A stretch of 64,000 bases of DNA from Spirosoma profusum (GCF_014699005.1 NZ_JACWZY010000014.1:62001-126000); one strand, 5' to 3'. Positions 26,908 through 34,495 are shown, counted from the first letter of the stretch. Notes: generated from the letters alone by a model not told the origin. Translations and numbers: made by a program.

Positions 26908-27005
26908 GTTTTGTCCGATGATGAACGCGTATGGGAAGCAATTAGTAGTCTACTGATAAATGAATTGGATGGAAGACGAGACTTTTGAGCAATAAACTTT
27001 TTGTT

Positions 27006-27291
27006 ATGCTGAGCTACGACGTAATGCCTTTTGCGGATATCTATCTATGTAACAAACGGCGGATTTGGGGGCGTTTTATTAGCGTTAAAGCATGGACTAC
27101 CAATGGTTGTGGCTGGTTTACATGAAGGTAAAAACGAGATTGCATCACGCATCGGATATTTCAACTTCGGCATCAATCTGAATACCGAAACGCCTAAAGT
27201 CGAAGCAACCAGCAAAGCCGTAGAGACGGTGGCAAACAGCATAATGTATAAGGTTAACGTTAGGCGGCTGGCCGATGAGTTTGCCGATTAG
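27006..27291 (+). pseudogene. 3' remnant of a UDP-glycosyltransferase (YjiC/MGT type), frameshifted
   Basis: The frame from 27031 encodes VTNGGFGGVLLALKHGLPMV, VAGLHEGKNEIASRIGYF and LADEF, the conserved donor-binding end of GT1-family glycosyltransferases. Just upstream, in another frame, MLSYDVMPFADIY continues the same motif. Removing one of two tandem TCTA units (27050-27057) would join them as FADIYVTNGGFGG, so a 4-base microduplication broke the frame. The N-terminal three quarters of the enzyme are absent, so this is a truncated relic. The short frame alone (86 residues) would not be functional. Confidence 0.8.
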
Positions 27292-27470
27292 CCGGTCAAT
27301 ACGTTGTTCGCTGGCTACGTAGCAAAAGTAATAGCTCAGGCCGCTTCTTAGACCGTCAATGAAATATGATGACCGCTCAATAACTTATTTCGCCATTACG
27401 TTTCCGTTGTTTTGTGACTATCAATATCTTAACGATGAAATAATCACTATTCCTCTCTACCAAACTTCAC

Positions 27471-28457
27471 ATGAAAAAAGTAGGCAAAATTATCGGTATT
27501 GTACTTGGCGTCGTTCTGCTGGTTATTCTTGGTGTAATGGCCTATGTTAAATTCGCTCTGCCCAACGTAGGCGATGCACCGACTCTTACTATCGAACGAA
27601 CACCGGAACGTATTGCTCGGGGTGAATATCTGGCAAATCACGTAACAGTTTGTATGGATTGCCACAGTACCCGCGACTACAGTCTTTTTTCGGCACCATT
27701 GGAACCCGGTACGTTAGGGAAGGGTGGAGAGCTATTCAACCAGGAGATGGGTTTTCCTGGCTCGTTTACATCGAAAAACATTACGCCTGCTGGTATCGGA
27801 AGCTGGACCGATGGCGAAATCTATCGGGCTGTTACTACAGGCGTCAGTCGCGATGGGCACGCTTTTTTTCCGGTGATGCCTTATCCTTACTATGGCAAAA
27901 TGAGCGATGAAGATGTCAAGAGCATCGTTGCCTATGTGCGTAGTCTCAAGCCTATCGAAAACAAACCGGCTGATTCCAGGGCTGACTTCCCATTCAATTT
28001 TATCCTGAACACCATCCCGCAAAAAGCTGAGCCAAGCCCAATGCCTGATCCCAAAGATGAACTGGCTACGGGAAAGTATCTGGTCATGATTGCTGGTTGC
28101 GTAGAATGCCATACGCAGGTTGAGAAAGGACAGATTATTAAGGAAAAGTCGTTTTCGGGTGGGCGGGAATTCAAATTGCCAGGCGGTACCTTAGTCACGG
28201 CTAACATCACGCCTGATAAAGAAACTGGTATCGGTAGCTGGACAAAAGAGGCTTTTGTCAGCCGCTTTAGAACCTATGCCGATAGTACGTACAAACCACA
28301 CAAGGTTGGGGCGAACGATTTCCAGACTATTATGCCCTGGACCATGTACGGTGGCATGAACGAACAGGATCTGGGTGCTATTTATACTTATCTGATGTCG
28401 CTGAAACCAATTCCGAACAAAGTAGAGAAGTTCACGCCTAACGTAGCGCAGCGCTAA
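27471..28457 (+). CDS. Membrane-anchored dihaem cytochrome c
   Basis: 328 residues with an uncleaved-looking N-terminal membrane anchor (about 5-28, IIGIVLGVVLLVILGVMAYV) and two cytochrome c domains in the periplasm. Haem-binding CMDCH is at 61-65 and CVECH at 210-214. Likely distal Met ligands lie in FFPVMPYPYYG and IMPWTMYG. Proteins of this layout pass electrons between dehydrogenases and the respiratory chain, and often accompany alcohol or sugar dehydrogenases, but no such partner is adjacent here. It stands alone, 180 bp after a glycosyltransferase remnant. The start ATG is the first in the frame and directly precedes the anchor. Confidence 0.88.
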   Translation: MKKVGKIIGIVLGVVLLVILGVMAYVKFALPNVGDAPTLTIERTPERIARGEYLANHVTVCMDCHSTRDYSLFSAPLEPGTLGKGGELFNQEMGFPGSFTSKNITPAGIGSWTDGEIYRAVTTGVSRDGHAFFPVMPYPYYGKMSDEDVKSIVAYVRSLKPIENKPADSRADFPFNFILNTIPQKAEPSPMPDPKDELATGKYLVMIAGCVECHTQVEKGQIIKEKSFSGGREFKLPGGTLVTANITPDKETGIGSWTKEAFVSRFRTYADSTYKPHKVGANDFQTIMPWTMYGGMNEQDLGAIYTYLMSLKPIPNKVEKFTPNVAQR

Positions 28458-28550
28458 CGTACTGAATTCCAATTCTTTTATTTTGTCTTCAACAAGCCTT
28501 AACGCGCTTATTACGTATACCAAATTTTTAGGTACCCAAACCGGCCTTTG

Positions 28551-28706
28551 ATGACTATACCAGCTTTTAACAAGCAAATAAACATTAAGGGATTTGGCAT
28601 TGACCGCTACAAGGATGGCAAAATTATCGAGCGGATGCAGTTAGGTGATGACGTTACGTTACAACAGCAAATTGGGGCCATGCCTGATACTGGTTCAGCA
28701 AAGTAA
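28551..28706 (+). pseudogene. C-terminal remnant of a SnoaL-like ester cyclase
   Basis: A 51-codon frame from ATG to TAA: MTIPAFNKQINIKGFGIDRY, then KDGKIIERMQLGDDVTLQQQ and IGAMPDTG. The pattern (D-x-YR/YK-DGKI-E then QQ-G-xxP) is the end of SnoaL-like polyketide or ester cyclases, normally about 130-150 residues, so about two thirds are missing. It could in theory be a small real gene. It is followed by a good terminator, which may have served the intact ancestor. Confidence 0.55.
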
Positions 28707-28754
28707 ACAAGCTGATTTTCAATTTAGTCTAAACTTTCAGTCCAGTTTTATTTC

Positions 28755-28797
28755 CCTTCCAGTCAGCGTTTGTACCTGATTGGAAGGTTTTTTTGTA
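28755..28797 (+). terminator. Rho-independent terminator
   Basis: CCTTCCAGTCA pairs with TGATTGGAAGG (one G-U pair) and is followed by seven T. It ends the transcript coming from the left (cytochrome c and the cyclase remnant). Confidence 0.8.
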
Positions 28798-29263
28798 TGA
28801 ATAATTATCATTCCCAAAAAAGGGAGCAAAAATCCCTGTATTTATGGGATTGATTTACAGGTGTTTCATTAGCCAACTTTGTAAGATTGTCAGCAGGTAG
28901 AACGTGAATTTTTTCACGTAACAGCCAATGTCGGCAATCCAGTTTCGACAGATTGTATGGCTAACGAATACCGGCATGTATAAACGAAACAAGCAACCGA
29001 AATCCGAACCCCGGAAGAACGAAGCGGCTAATGGAACTGGTCTGAGTGATGCCTTAGAAACACCGGTAGGGTTTATATATCTTGTTCATTATCTGAGCGA
29101 CGTAACAATGAGAAAAACGTACCACAACCTCCCAAGCCCAGCTTTTCGCATAATCTGTTTAGTAACAAGATTTTACAATCAACGTAGTGACTCATAACTG
29201 GCAGTACGTTCGATAAAAACAATTCAGATTTGAAGAGATTAATAGAATGCTGTGAGTTGTCTC
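28798..29263. other. Gene-poor stretch with one small hairpin
   Basis: No convincing coding sequence. An 89-codon open frame at 28928 has no recognisable features. A short hairpin ACGTGAA-TTTT-TTCACGT is at 28902-28919. The remainder shows nothing recognisable apart from the promoter-like element at 29264. Confidence 0.5.
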
Positions 29264-29271
29264 TACCTTTG
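29264..29271 (+). promoter_or_regulatory. Bacteroidota -7 promoter element
   Basis: TACCTTTG matches the Bacteroidota primary sigma factor -7 consensus TAnnTTTG, 44 bp before the ATG at 29316. A well-placed -33 TTTG was not found, so this is a partial match. Confidence 0.45.
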
Positions 29272-29315
29272 TGGATGCGCTGATAACGTAGCACTGGTTA
29301 CGGCTCACTTCCCTT

Positions 29316-29936
29316 ATGGCTCTGAAAACGCTCGTTAAAATTTCTAACGTAACAAACCTCAGCGATGCGCGCTACTGTGCTGGCATGGGCGTCGATATGC
29401 TTGGCTTTTCGATGGACGCTGGTGCTCCGGAGTACGTTGATCCGAAAAAATTTGAAGAAATAAAATCGTGGGTGGCTGGTGTTCAGATTGTTGGTGAAAC
29501 AACGTCCATCGACCCTGAGCAGATTGAGCAACTGCTGGCTACGTATCAACCCGACGTATTACAGGTAGACGAAGCAGCTTTATTACCCTACCTCACTACG
29601 TTTGAGCGTCCGCTTATTCTTCGTGTCGATTTATCGCAGATGACGCTCGATCAGCTCGATACGCTGGTTCGAACCAGTACGTCCGGGGCTGATTATATCT
29701 TGCTCGAAAGCAATACTTCACTTCATTTTGATGCTGATTTTAAAGAAATTCTCCAGCACTTAGCTGCCCGATATCCGATTCTGTTAGGAACGGGCGTATC
29801 TGTCGAAAATGTCCATGAACTGCTTGCCGATCTGCCGGTACGTGGTATTGCGCTGAGTGGTGGCGACGAAGAACGACCCGGTAACAGAGAGTTCGGTGAA
29901 CTCATGGATGTTCTGGAAGCGATTGAGGAGGAGTAG
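29316..29936 (+). CDS. Phosphoribosylanthranilate isomerase-like (TrpF-like) protein lacking catalytic residues
   Basis: 206 residues with the TrpF start pattern LVKISNVTNLSDARYCAGMG followed by VDMLGFSMD. In true TrpF the motif is KICG with a catalytic Cys; here it is KISN. The catalytic Asp expected in the LLD strand is replaced by Glu (YILLESNTS). The phosphate-binding end (LLGTGVSVENVHELL, then GIALSGGDEERPG) is partly kept. It is therefore probably a TIM-barrel paralog that no longer does the Amadori rearrangement, or does another reaction. It stands alone, with no trp genes nearby. Confidence 0.75.
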   Translation: MALKTLVKISNVTNLSDARYCAGMGVDMLGFSMDAGAPEYVDPKKFEEIKSWVAGVQIVGETTSIDPEQIEQLLATYQPDVLQVDEAALLPYLTTFERPLILRVDLSQMTLDQLDTLVRTSTSGADYILLESNTSLHFDADFKEILQHLAARYPILLGTGVSVENVHELLADLPVRGIALSGGDEERPGNREFGELMDVLEAIEEE

Positions 29937-30003
29937 CAAAGGGGTAAGGGCATAGGGTAGAGTTGATTTTACCCCATTCCCTTACTTCAATGCCCTATGT
30001 GCA
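29937..30003. repeat. G-rich/C-rich imperfect hairpin repeat (GGGCATAGGG family)
   Basis: GGGGTAAGGGCATAGGGTAG, then ATTTTACCCCATTCCCTTAC and TTCAATGCCCTATG, which pair imperfectly. It starts right at the stop codon of the TrpF-like gene. No gene is seen between here and 30133. Confidence 0.7.
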
Positions 30004-30132
30004 GCGCTACTATGCATTACCTACTATCATTGAAAACATACTTCTATCCATAACCGCGTCCATTCTTCCAATTCTGCTTCCATTCAGCATGTATATCTGC
30101 TAGGTTTACAACGTTTTAAACAATTAGAAACC

Positions 30133-30612
30133 ATGAACAAGCGATTAGAACGTATTGCCGACCAGGCCCAGTTAGGGGGTGTTTGCGCTGGTCTGGCCGA
30201 TTATTTTGGCATTGACCGTGCTCTGGTGCGGGTATTGTTTGTAATCGGCATTTTTTTGCCGCATTTTCCGGCAATTATTATTTACATTATCCTGTGGATT
30301 GCCTTGCCCGAACGACGTTCGGATGGCGCAGTAGTTCAATCAACCGCGTTTTCTAATCCTTATTTTTCCATGAATCCCTACAATCCCAACAAACCTGCTT
30401 CTCCCGACCGCAGCCTCGTCGGCGGGGCTGTCCTGATTATTCTTGGCATCATCTTTCTTCTAGACCGTTATCTGGATATTGATTTCGGTGATTTATGGCC
30501 GTTCTTCCTGATTGCGATCGGGTTATGGTTAATCTTCAAAGACCGGATCAAACCACCTTATGATAATACCACGAATTACGACAGTCCGAACGACCCAAAC
30601 GCAACCTTGTAA
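30133..30612 (+). CDS. PspC-domain membrane protein
   Basis: 159 residues. Residues 3-60 form a PspC domain: RLERIADQAQLGGVCAGLAD, YFGIDRALVRVLFVIG and a membrane segment ending IILWIALPER. A second hydrophobic part (about 97-140, GGAVLIILGIIFLLDRYLDI and LWPFFLIAIGLWLIF) matches the LiaI/LiaF-type TM region seen in Bacteroidota envelope-stress proteins. The next gene shares this second module, so the two probably form a small envelope-stress operon. PspC proteins sense or relay membrane stress. The partner sigma factor or kinase is not evident from the spacing. Confidence 0.88.
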   Translation: MNKRLERIADQAQLGGVCAGLADYFGIDRALVRVLFVIGIFLPHFPAIIIYIILWIALPERRSDGAVVQSTAFSNPYFSMNPYNPNKPASPDRSLVGGAVLIILGIIFLLDRYLDIDFGDLWPFFLIAIGLWLIFKDRIKPPYDNTTNYDSPNDPNATL

Positions 30613-30616
30613 ACTA

Positions 30617-30694
30617 GATGTATGAACTATGAAGTATGGTGTATGAAAGTAACTGAGTGCACACTCATACACCATATATCATAGTTCATACATC
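30617..30694. repeat. 30-bp-arm inverted repeat (ATGTATGA family)
   Basis: Left arm GATGTATGAACTATGAAGTA followed by TGGTGTATGA; right arm is its reverse complement with two mismatches; loop of 18 bases. It lies between the PspC gene and the LiaF-like gene. A relative lies at 59428-59497, where it supplies the N-terminus of the TamL gene. Confidence 0.85.
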
Positions 30695-30710
30695 ATACTT
30701 TTAAAAAGTT

Positions 30711-31742
30711 ATGCAACGAAGAAACGGATTATTCTGGGGAATTTTTCTGCTGACGTTTGGCGTGCTGTTTCTGGCTCGCCGGGCAGGAGGACTTGATGTC
30801 GATTGGCACGATCTCGTGCACCTTTGGCCTTTTTTATTGATTCTGGCGGGTATACATCTGATTCTGGAACGACGTAATAACCAGTTTGCTTTTATTACGA
30901 CGGTTATGCTGGCTGTAGCTGTACCCACTACGTTGTTTGGGTTCTTCTCACGCCACCGGAATCATGAAGGATACCATATGCGCTGGCACCATGACGACGA
31001 TGATGACGATGACGACGATGACAACCATGATGATGGAGATGATGACGATGACGATGATGACGATTATCAATCGGAACGGAAAAGTCGCTCGTTAAGTAAT
31101 CTGGAATCGCATTCGAATACGTTCTCAGAAGCCATGCAGGCCGATACACGTGAAGCAGTGCTGAAACTAGCTGGTGGCGCAGGTCGTATTACTATCAGTG
31201 ACCCGAGTACCGAACTGATCAAAGCTGATACGAAACAGACGGTGGGCATCTATTCGATGTCGGTAGACCGCGATGAGACGACACATATCCCGACCATTGA
31301 GTTAAAGCCGACCGAGGATCAGGATATTGAATGGAAAGATGGCAAATTTCAAAACCGGGTAGATGTGCATTTGAATGCTACGCCAGTGTGGAGTATGGAC
31401 GTAGCACTTGGCGCGGGCGAAGGCGATTTAGACCTGAGTGCTTATACCGTGAAAGATCTGAAAGTTGCCGTAGGTGCCGCCGATCTGGATCTTAAATTAG
31501 GTGATAAAGCTGATCAGGCCGATGTGAAACTGGACGTTGGCGCAGCTTCGGTAACGGTACGTGTTCCGAAGTCGGTAGGTTGCCGAATCAAAAAAGATGG
31601 CGCTCTGAATATTGAACAACTCGATGACTTTACAAGCGTAGGGGGAGGAGAGTACGTAAGCCCCGATTACGACGGAGCCGCCAAAAAGATAACGATACGT
31701 TTCGACGGTGGTATTTCAAGATTTAAAGTAGTGCGCTATTAG
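30711..31742 (+). CDS. LiaF-like membrane/adhesin-fold protein with Asp-rich stretch
   Basis: 343 residues. The N-terminal membrane part (about 1-72: GLFWGIFLLTFGVLFLARRA, then LWPFLLILAGIHLIL and a third segment) is of the LiaI/LiaF type also seen in the preceding gene. Residues about 94-120 are almost only Asp and His. The C-terminal half (about 145-343) is a beta-rich toast-rack-like domain with repeated phrases such as LGAGEGDLDLSAYTVKDLKV, VAVGAADLDLKLGDKADQ and KLDVGAASVTVRV. Such domains lie outside the membrane in envelope-stress proteins. The acidic run may bind cations or act as a spacer. It probably shares an operon with the PspC gene 98 bp upstream. Confidence 0.8.
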   Translation: MQRRNGLFWGIFLLTFGVLFLARRAGGLDVDWHDLVHLWPFLLILAGIHLILERRNNQFAFITTVMLAVAVPTTLFGFFSRHRNHEGYHMRWHHDDDDDDDDDDNHDDGDDDDDDDDDYQSERKSRSLSNLESHSNTFSEAMQADTREAVLKLAGGAGRITISDPSTELIKADTKQTVGIYSMSVDRDETTHIPTIELKPTEDQDIEWKDGKFQNRVDVHLNATPVWSMDVALGAGEGDLDLSAYTVKDLKVAVGAADLDLKLGDKADQADVKLDVGAASVTVRVPKSVGCRIKKDGALNIEQLDDFTSVGGGEYVSPDYDGAAKKITIRFDGGISRFKVVRY

Positions 31743-31745
31743 TCA

Positions 31746-31853
31746 GAACCGGGATTTAACAGATTTAGGGATTAACACGATTTTGTTCTTCGCTTCTTTG
31801 AAGCGCTTATCTACAAAATCGTGTTAATCCCTAAATCTGTTAAATCCCGGTTC
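31746..31853. repeat. 41-bp-arm perfect inverted repeat between convergent genes
   Basis: The left arm (31746-31786) starts GAACCGGGATTTAACAGATT and is followed by TAGGGATTAACACGATTTTGT. The right arm (31813-31853) is its exact reverse complement. The loop has an inner hairpin CGCTTC-TTT-GAAGCG. The last base pairs overlap the stop codon of the gene at 31852. It could stop transcription from both sides, but its perfection over 41 bp suggests a mobile or recently copied repeat. Confidence 0.95.
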
Positions 31854-32286
31854 AGTTATTCTGGTTCAATCGATTAAGCAGCATTTTATTAAACATTTGC
31901 TCGGTCTTATACAACTCTGCCAACTGGGCGGGGCTGATGACTTTCAGGAACCGACTCATGTATTCTTCATCGAGGTCGGCGAGTTTTTGTTTGGTGGAAT
32001 TTACTTCCCGAAGCCCATTCACCAATTGATCATCGGTCAACGAGTTGCGTGAGGGAGCATTGTTTAGTTGGCGAACCCGCCGATTCAGTTCCTGCTTTTT
32101 ACCATTGTATTCATTGTAAATTGCCCAAAATTGCGGAGCCTGGTCGGTGGTTAGATTCAGCCGATTCGTAATCATGCCAATTTTGGCGGCTTCAATTTTC
32201 TGGCGTCCATTAAGGTCGTTCTGTGCTTTAACGCAGGTCGTTAAAAACAATAGGCCAACCAGACAACCAATCCATGCGTATCTCAT
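31852..32286 (-). CDS. Small secreted helical protein, Spy/CpxP-like
   Basis: 144 residues from the ATG at 32286 (MRYAWIGCLVGLLFL); an ATG six codons earlier at 32304 is also possible. A signal peptide ends near CVKAQ. The mature part is helical with LTTDQAPQFWAIYNEYNGKK and a later LADLDEEYMSRFLKVISPAQ. The phrase L-T-x-D-Q-x-x-x-F-W and the closing I-S-P-A-Q-x-A resemble periplasmic Spy/CpxP-like proteins that follow ECF sigma factors in Bacteroidota. It is third after the ECF sigma factor (32843) and the membrane gene (32313), in one direction and with small gaps, so it probably belongs to that regulon. Confidence 0.65.
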   Translation of the reverse strand: MRYAWIGCLVGLLFLTTCVKAQNDLNGRQKIEAAKIGMITNRLNLTTDQAPQFWAIYNEYNGKKQELNRRVRQLNNAPSRNSLTDDQLVNGLREVNSTKQKLADLDEEYMSRFLKVISPAQLAELYKTEQMFNKMLLNRLNQNN

Positions 32287-32312
32287 TGTGGTGAAATTAA
32301 CCATTCGTAAAA

Positions 32313-32777
32313 TCAGGAGTCGCGATCTGACTTGTTGACCAGACTCTGTTCATTGATAAGTTGCTGAATCTCAGTTGGTGCTACGTTCAGAAACTGAATC
32401 GCCGTGGTATCGCTACCCAGCGACGAATGCAGTTGCTGACTATCGGCCAGTTCGTCGGCGTTGATGCCCTGCTCGTCAAGATAAGCAGCAATAACATCAT
32501 TACTAACGCCAGCTAATGCTTCGTTACCAATCGATTCCTGTCGTTGGGGCAGAGTTTGCCAGACCAGTATGGCGATCAGACTTGCCCCTGCTAACGACGC
32601 CATCGTGCGCTGCCACGACCAGCTGATCCGAAAGGCTGGTTTTGCTTTAGGAGCGATTCGGGCCTGTACCCGCGAAGGCAAGTCGTCGAAGTAGCCATCA
32701 GGCGCAACAAACGGATTTTGCCGCAACGGATGCTCCGGTGGGAGTTCATCAAGCCGAATGTTATTGTACTTGCTCAT
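32313..32777 (-). CDS. Putative membrane protein / anti-sigma-like protein next to ECF sigma factor
   Basis: 154 residues with one membrane segment at about 58-75 (MASLAGASLIAILVWQT). The N-terminal cytoplasmic part holds RLDELPPEHPLRQNPFVAPD followed by GYFDDLP, a phrase common in Bacteroidota proteins placed after ECF sigma genes. The C-terminal part contains NDVIAAYLDEQGINADELAD. The gene lies 65 bp after the sigma factor in the same direction. A role as anti-sigma factor is suggested by position and topology, but no zinc-binding H-x3-C-x2-C motif is seen. Confidence 0.6.
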   Translation of the reverse strand: MSKYNNIRLDELPPEHPLRQNPFVAPDGYFDDLPSRVQARIAPKAKPAFRISWSWQRTMASLAGASLIAILVWQTLPQRQESIGNEALAGVSNDVIAAYLDEQGINADELADSQQLHSSLGSDTTAIQFLNVAPTEIQQLINEQSLVNKSDRDS

Positions 32778-32842
32778 GGTGGTGTATCAATTACACAATT
32801 CTGTTCTCGTTTGGGAGTTTGACAGCACAGGCCCGTCGGGGT

Positions 32843-33415
32843 TTAATCCGTTGTATCTGTTTTTGTTATATAATCTTCGATTTTTTTCACCGCTAAATGA
32901 TACGACGCTTTTAGTGCTCCAACCGACGTACCGGTAATTTCGGCAATTTCTTCGTATTTCATATCATCGAAGTACTTCATGTTAAATACCAAACGTTGCT
33001 TGTCTGGTAATTTCAACAGAGCCTTCTGTAGTTTCATTTGAACTTCCTCACCACTGGGCTCATTGCCCGACGTAGTGAATTCGGAACTGCTTTCGAGTTT
33101 TTCCATCAACTCGCCCTCTACGTCGCCGATAGGGAGAAAAAAGCGACGCCGTTTTTTATTGAGGAAGTTGAGACACTCGTTCGTAGCGATACGGTAAATC
33201 CATGTATATAACTGACTATCACCCCGAAACTGTTCCAGACTATTCCAGACTTTTATGAAGGTTTCCTGCACCAGATCGTCAGCGTCATCGTGGTCGATGA
33301 CCATCTTCCGAATATGCCAATAAATTTTCTGCTGATACTTACGTACCATCAGATTGAAGGCATAATTCCGGCTCGACGGGTCGCGATATTTAGCGAGAAG
33401 TTCTTCGTCAGTCAT
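32843..33415 (-). CDS. ECF-type RNA polymerase sigma factor
   Basis: 190 residues. Region 2 covers about 18-85, with IRKMVIDHDDADDLVQETFI, KVWNSLEQFRGDSQLYTWIY and RIATNECLNFLNKKRRR. Region 4 (about 125-180) has LPDKQRLVFNMKYFDDMKYE, EIAEITGTSVGALKASYHLA and then VKKIEDYI. Length is normal for group 4 sigma factors. It heads a three-gene minus-strand cluster with a membrane protein and a small secreted protein. The DNA just upstream is a long palindromic element (33424-33533), which must either contain or displace the promoter. Confidence 0.93.
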   Translation of the reverse strand: MTDEELLAKYRDPSSRNYAFNLMVRKYQQKIYWHIRKMVIDHDDADDLVQETFIKVWNSLEQFRGDSQLYTWIYRIATNECLNFLNKKRRRFFLPIGDVEGELMEKLESSSEFTTSGNEPSGEEVQMKLQKALLKLPDKQRLVFNMKYFDDMKYEEIAEITGTSVGALKASYHLAVKKIEDYITKTDTTD

Positions 33416-33423
33416 TTTTTTGT

Positions 33424-33533
33424 GTGTAGAGACCGGTCCGCCGTTGCGGGGGCATGCTCTGTCTCCTGTGCGTCAGCTATATCAGGCGTCAGCCAACCAT
33501 CCGGTCATGAGACAACACATGTGTTGTCTCTAC
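33424..33533. repeat. Composite palindromic element, long form
   Basis: Left part GTAGAGACCGG...CATGCTCTGTCTC, spacer CTGTGCGTCAGC...CCAACCATCCGGTCAT, right hairpin GAGACAACACATG / TGTGTTGTCTCTAC. It shares ends and spacer with 5448-5527. Its right end gives the TAG stop codon of the transketolase subunit (33530-33532); its left end lies 9 bp from the sigma factor start. Confidence 0.8.
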
Positions 33534-34486
33534 GATTTTCTTGCCATTGCTTTCTTTACCTGCTCAACAATTTTGTCGGCGGTAAGGCCATATTTCTTCA
33601 TCAGTTGGTCGGGCGTACCACTTTCACCGAACGTATCATGCACACCAACGTATTCGAGTGGGGCAGGGAAGTGGCGGGCAAGCACCTGCGCTACGCTATC
33701 ACCTAAGCCACCGTTCAGCATGTGTTCTTCGGCCGAGACTGCGCAGCCCGTTTTCTTCACCGATGCGAGAATAGCCTCTTCATCTAACGGTTTAATAGTG
33801 TGAATATTGATGATGTCGGCTTCGATTCCTTCTTCGGATAGAATCTCACCAGCTTTGATGGCTTCCCAAACCAGATGTCCTGTGCAGAAAATCGATACGT
33901 CTTTCCCTTCGTTTACAGTCCACGCTTTACCAATCTCAAACTTCTGATCTGCAGGCGTAAACACCGGAATTACAGGGCGGCCGAAACGCAGGTAGACTGG
34001 GCCCTCATGATCGGCGATAGCGATGGTAGCAGCTTTGGTCTGGTTATAATCACAGGGGTTGATGACGGTCATGTTGGGCAGCATTTTCATCATGCCCAAA
34101 TCTTCCAGAATCTGGTGCGTGGCCCCATCTTCGCCCAACGTAACGCCCGCGTGCGATGCGCAGATTTTCACGTTTTTGTTCGAGTACGCCACCGATTGCC
34201 GAATCTGGTCATACACGCGACCCGTAGCAAAATTGGCGAACGTAGTGGCAAACGGAATCTTGCCGCCGATGGTCAGACCAGCCGATACGCCAATCATGTT
34301 GGCTTCAGCAATGCCGCACTGAATGAACCGTTCAGGATATTCTTTAATAAACGTTTCAAGTTTCAACGAGCCAGCCAAATCGGCGGTTAAGGCCACTACG
34401 TTCGGGTGGGTTTTTCCAAGCTCGGCGATACCCGCGCCAAAACCTGAGCGCGTATCTTTCTTATCTGTGTATTCGTATTTTTTCAT
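33530..34486 (-). CDS. Transketolase, C-terminal subunit
   Basis: 318 residues covering the pyrimidine-binding and C-terminal domains of a split transketolase. Seen are LGKTHPNVVALTADLAGSLK, QCGIAEANMIGVSAGLTIGG, the catalytic Glu in the CGIAEANM segment, ICASHAGVTLGEDGATHQIL, and a C-terminal domain with INIHTIKPLDEEAILASVKK. With the N-terminal subunit (36114-36971) it transfers two-carbon ketol units in the pentose phosphate pathway using thiamine diphosphate. The two subunits are normally adjacent; here a two-gene ATPase/TOPRIM cassette of about 1.6 kb separates them. The stop codon lies in a repeat element. Confidence 0.92.
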   Translation of the reverse strand: MKKYEYTDKKDTRSGFGAGIAELGKTHPNVVALTADLAGSLKLETFIKEYPERFIQCGIAEANMIGVSAGLTIGGKIPFATTFANFATGRVYDQIRQSVAYSNKNVKICASHAGVTLGEDGATHQILEDLGMMKMLPNMTVINPCDYNQTKAATIAIADHEGPVYLRFGRPVIPVFTPADQKFEIGKAWTVNEGKDVSIFCTGHLVWEAIKAGEILSEEGIEADIINIHTIKPLDEEAILASVKKTGCAVSAEEHMLNGGLGDSVAQVLARHFPAPLEYVGVHDTFGESGTPDQLMKKYGLTADKIVEQVKKAMARKS

Positions 34487-34495
34487 AATCTATTG

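Noticed and set aside
26792-26941. 50-residue N-terminal extension of the second PadR protein
   Set aside because: It has no counterpart in the first PadR protein and would cover the conserved promoter block.
28928-29197. 89-codon plus-strand open frame
   Set aside because: No recognisable domain and a composition unlike its neighbours; it lies in a gene-poor stretch, so it is probably a chance frame.
27000-33000. tRNA or rRNA genes
   Set aside because: No cloverleaf or conserved rRNA sequence was recognised here or elsewhere in the window by eye; a covariance-model scan would be needed to exclude them.
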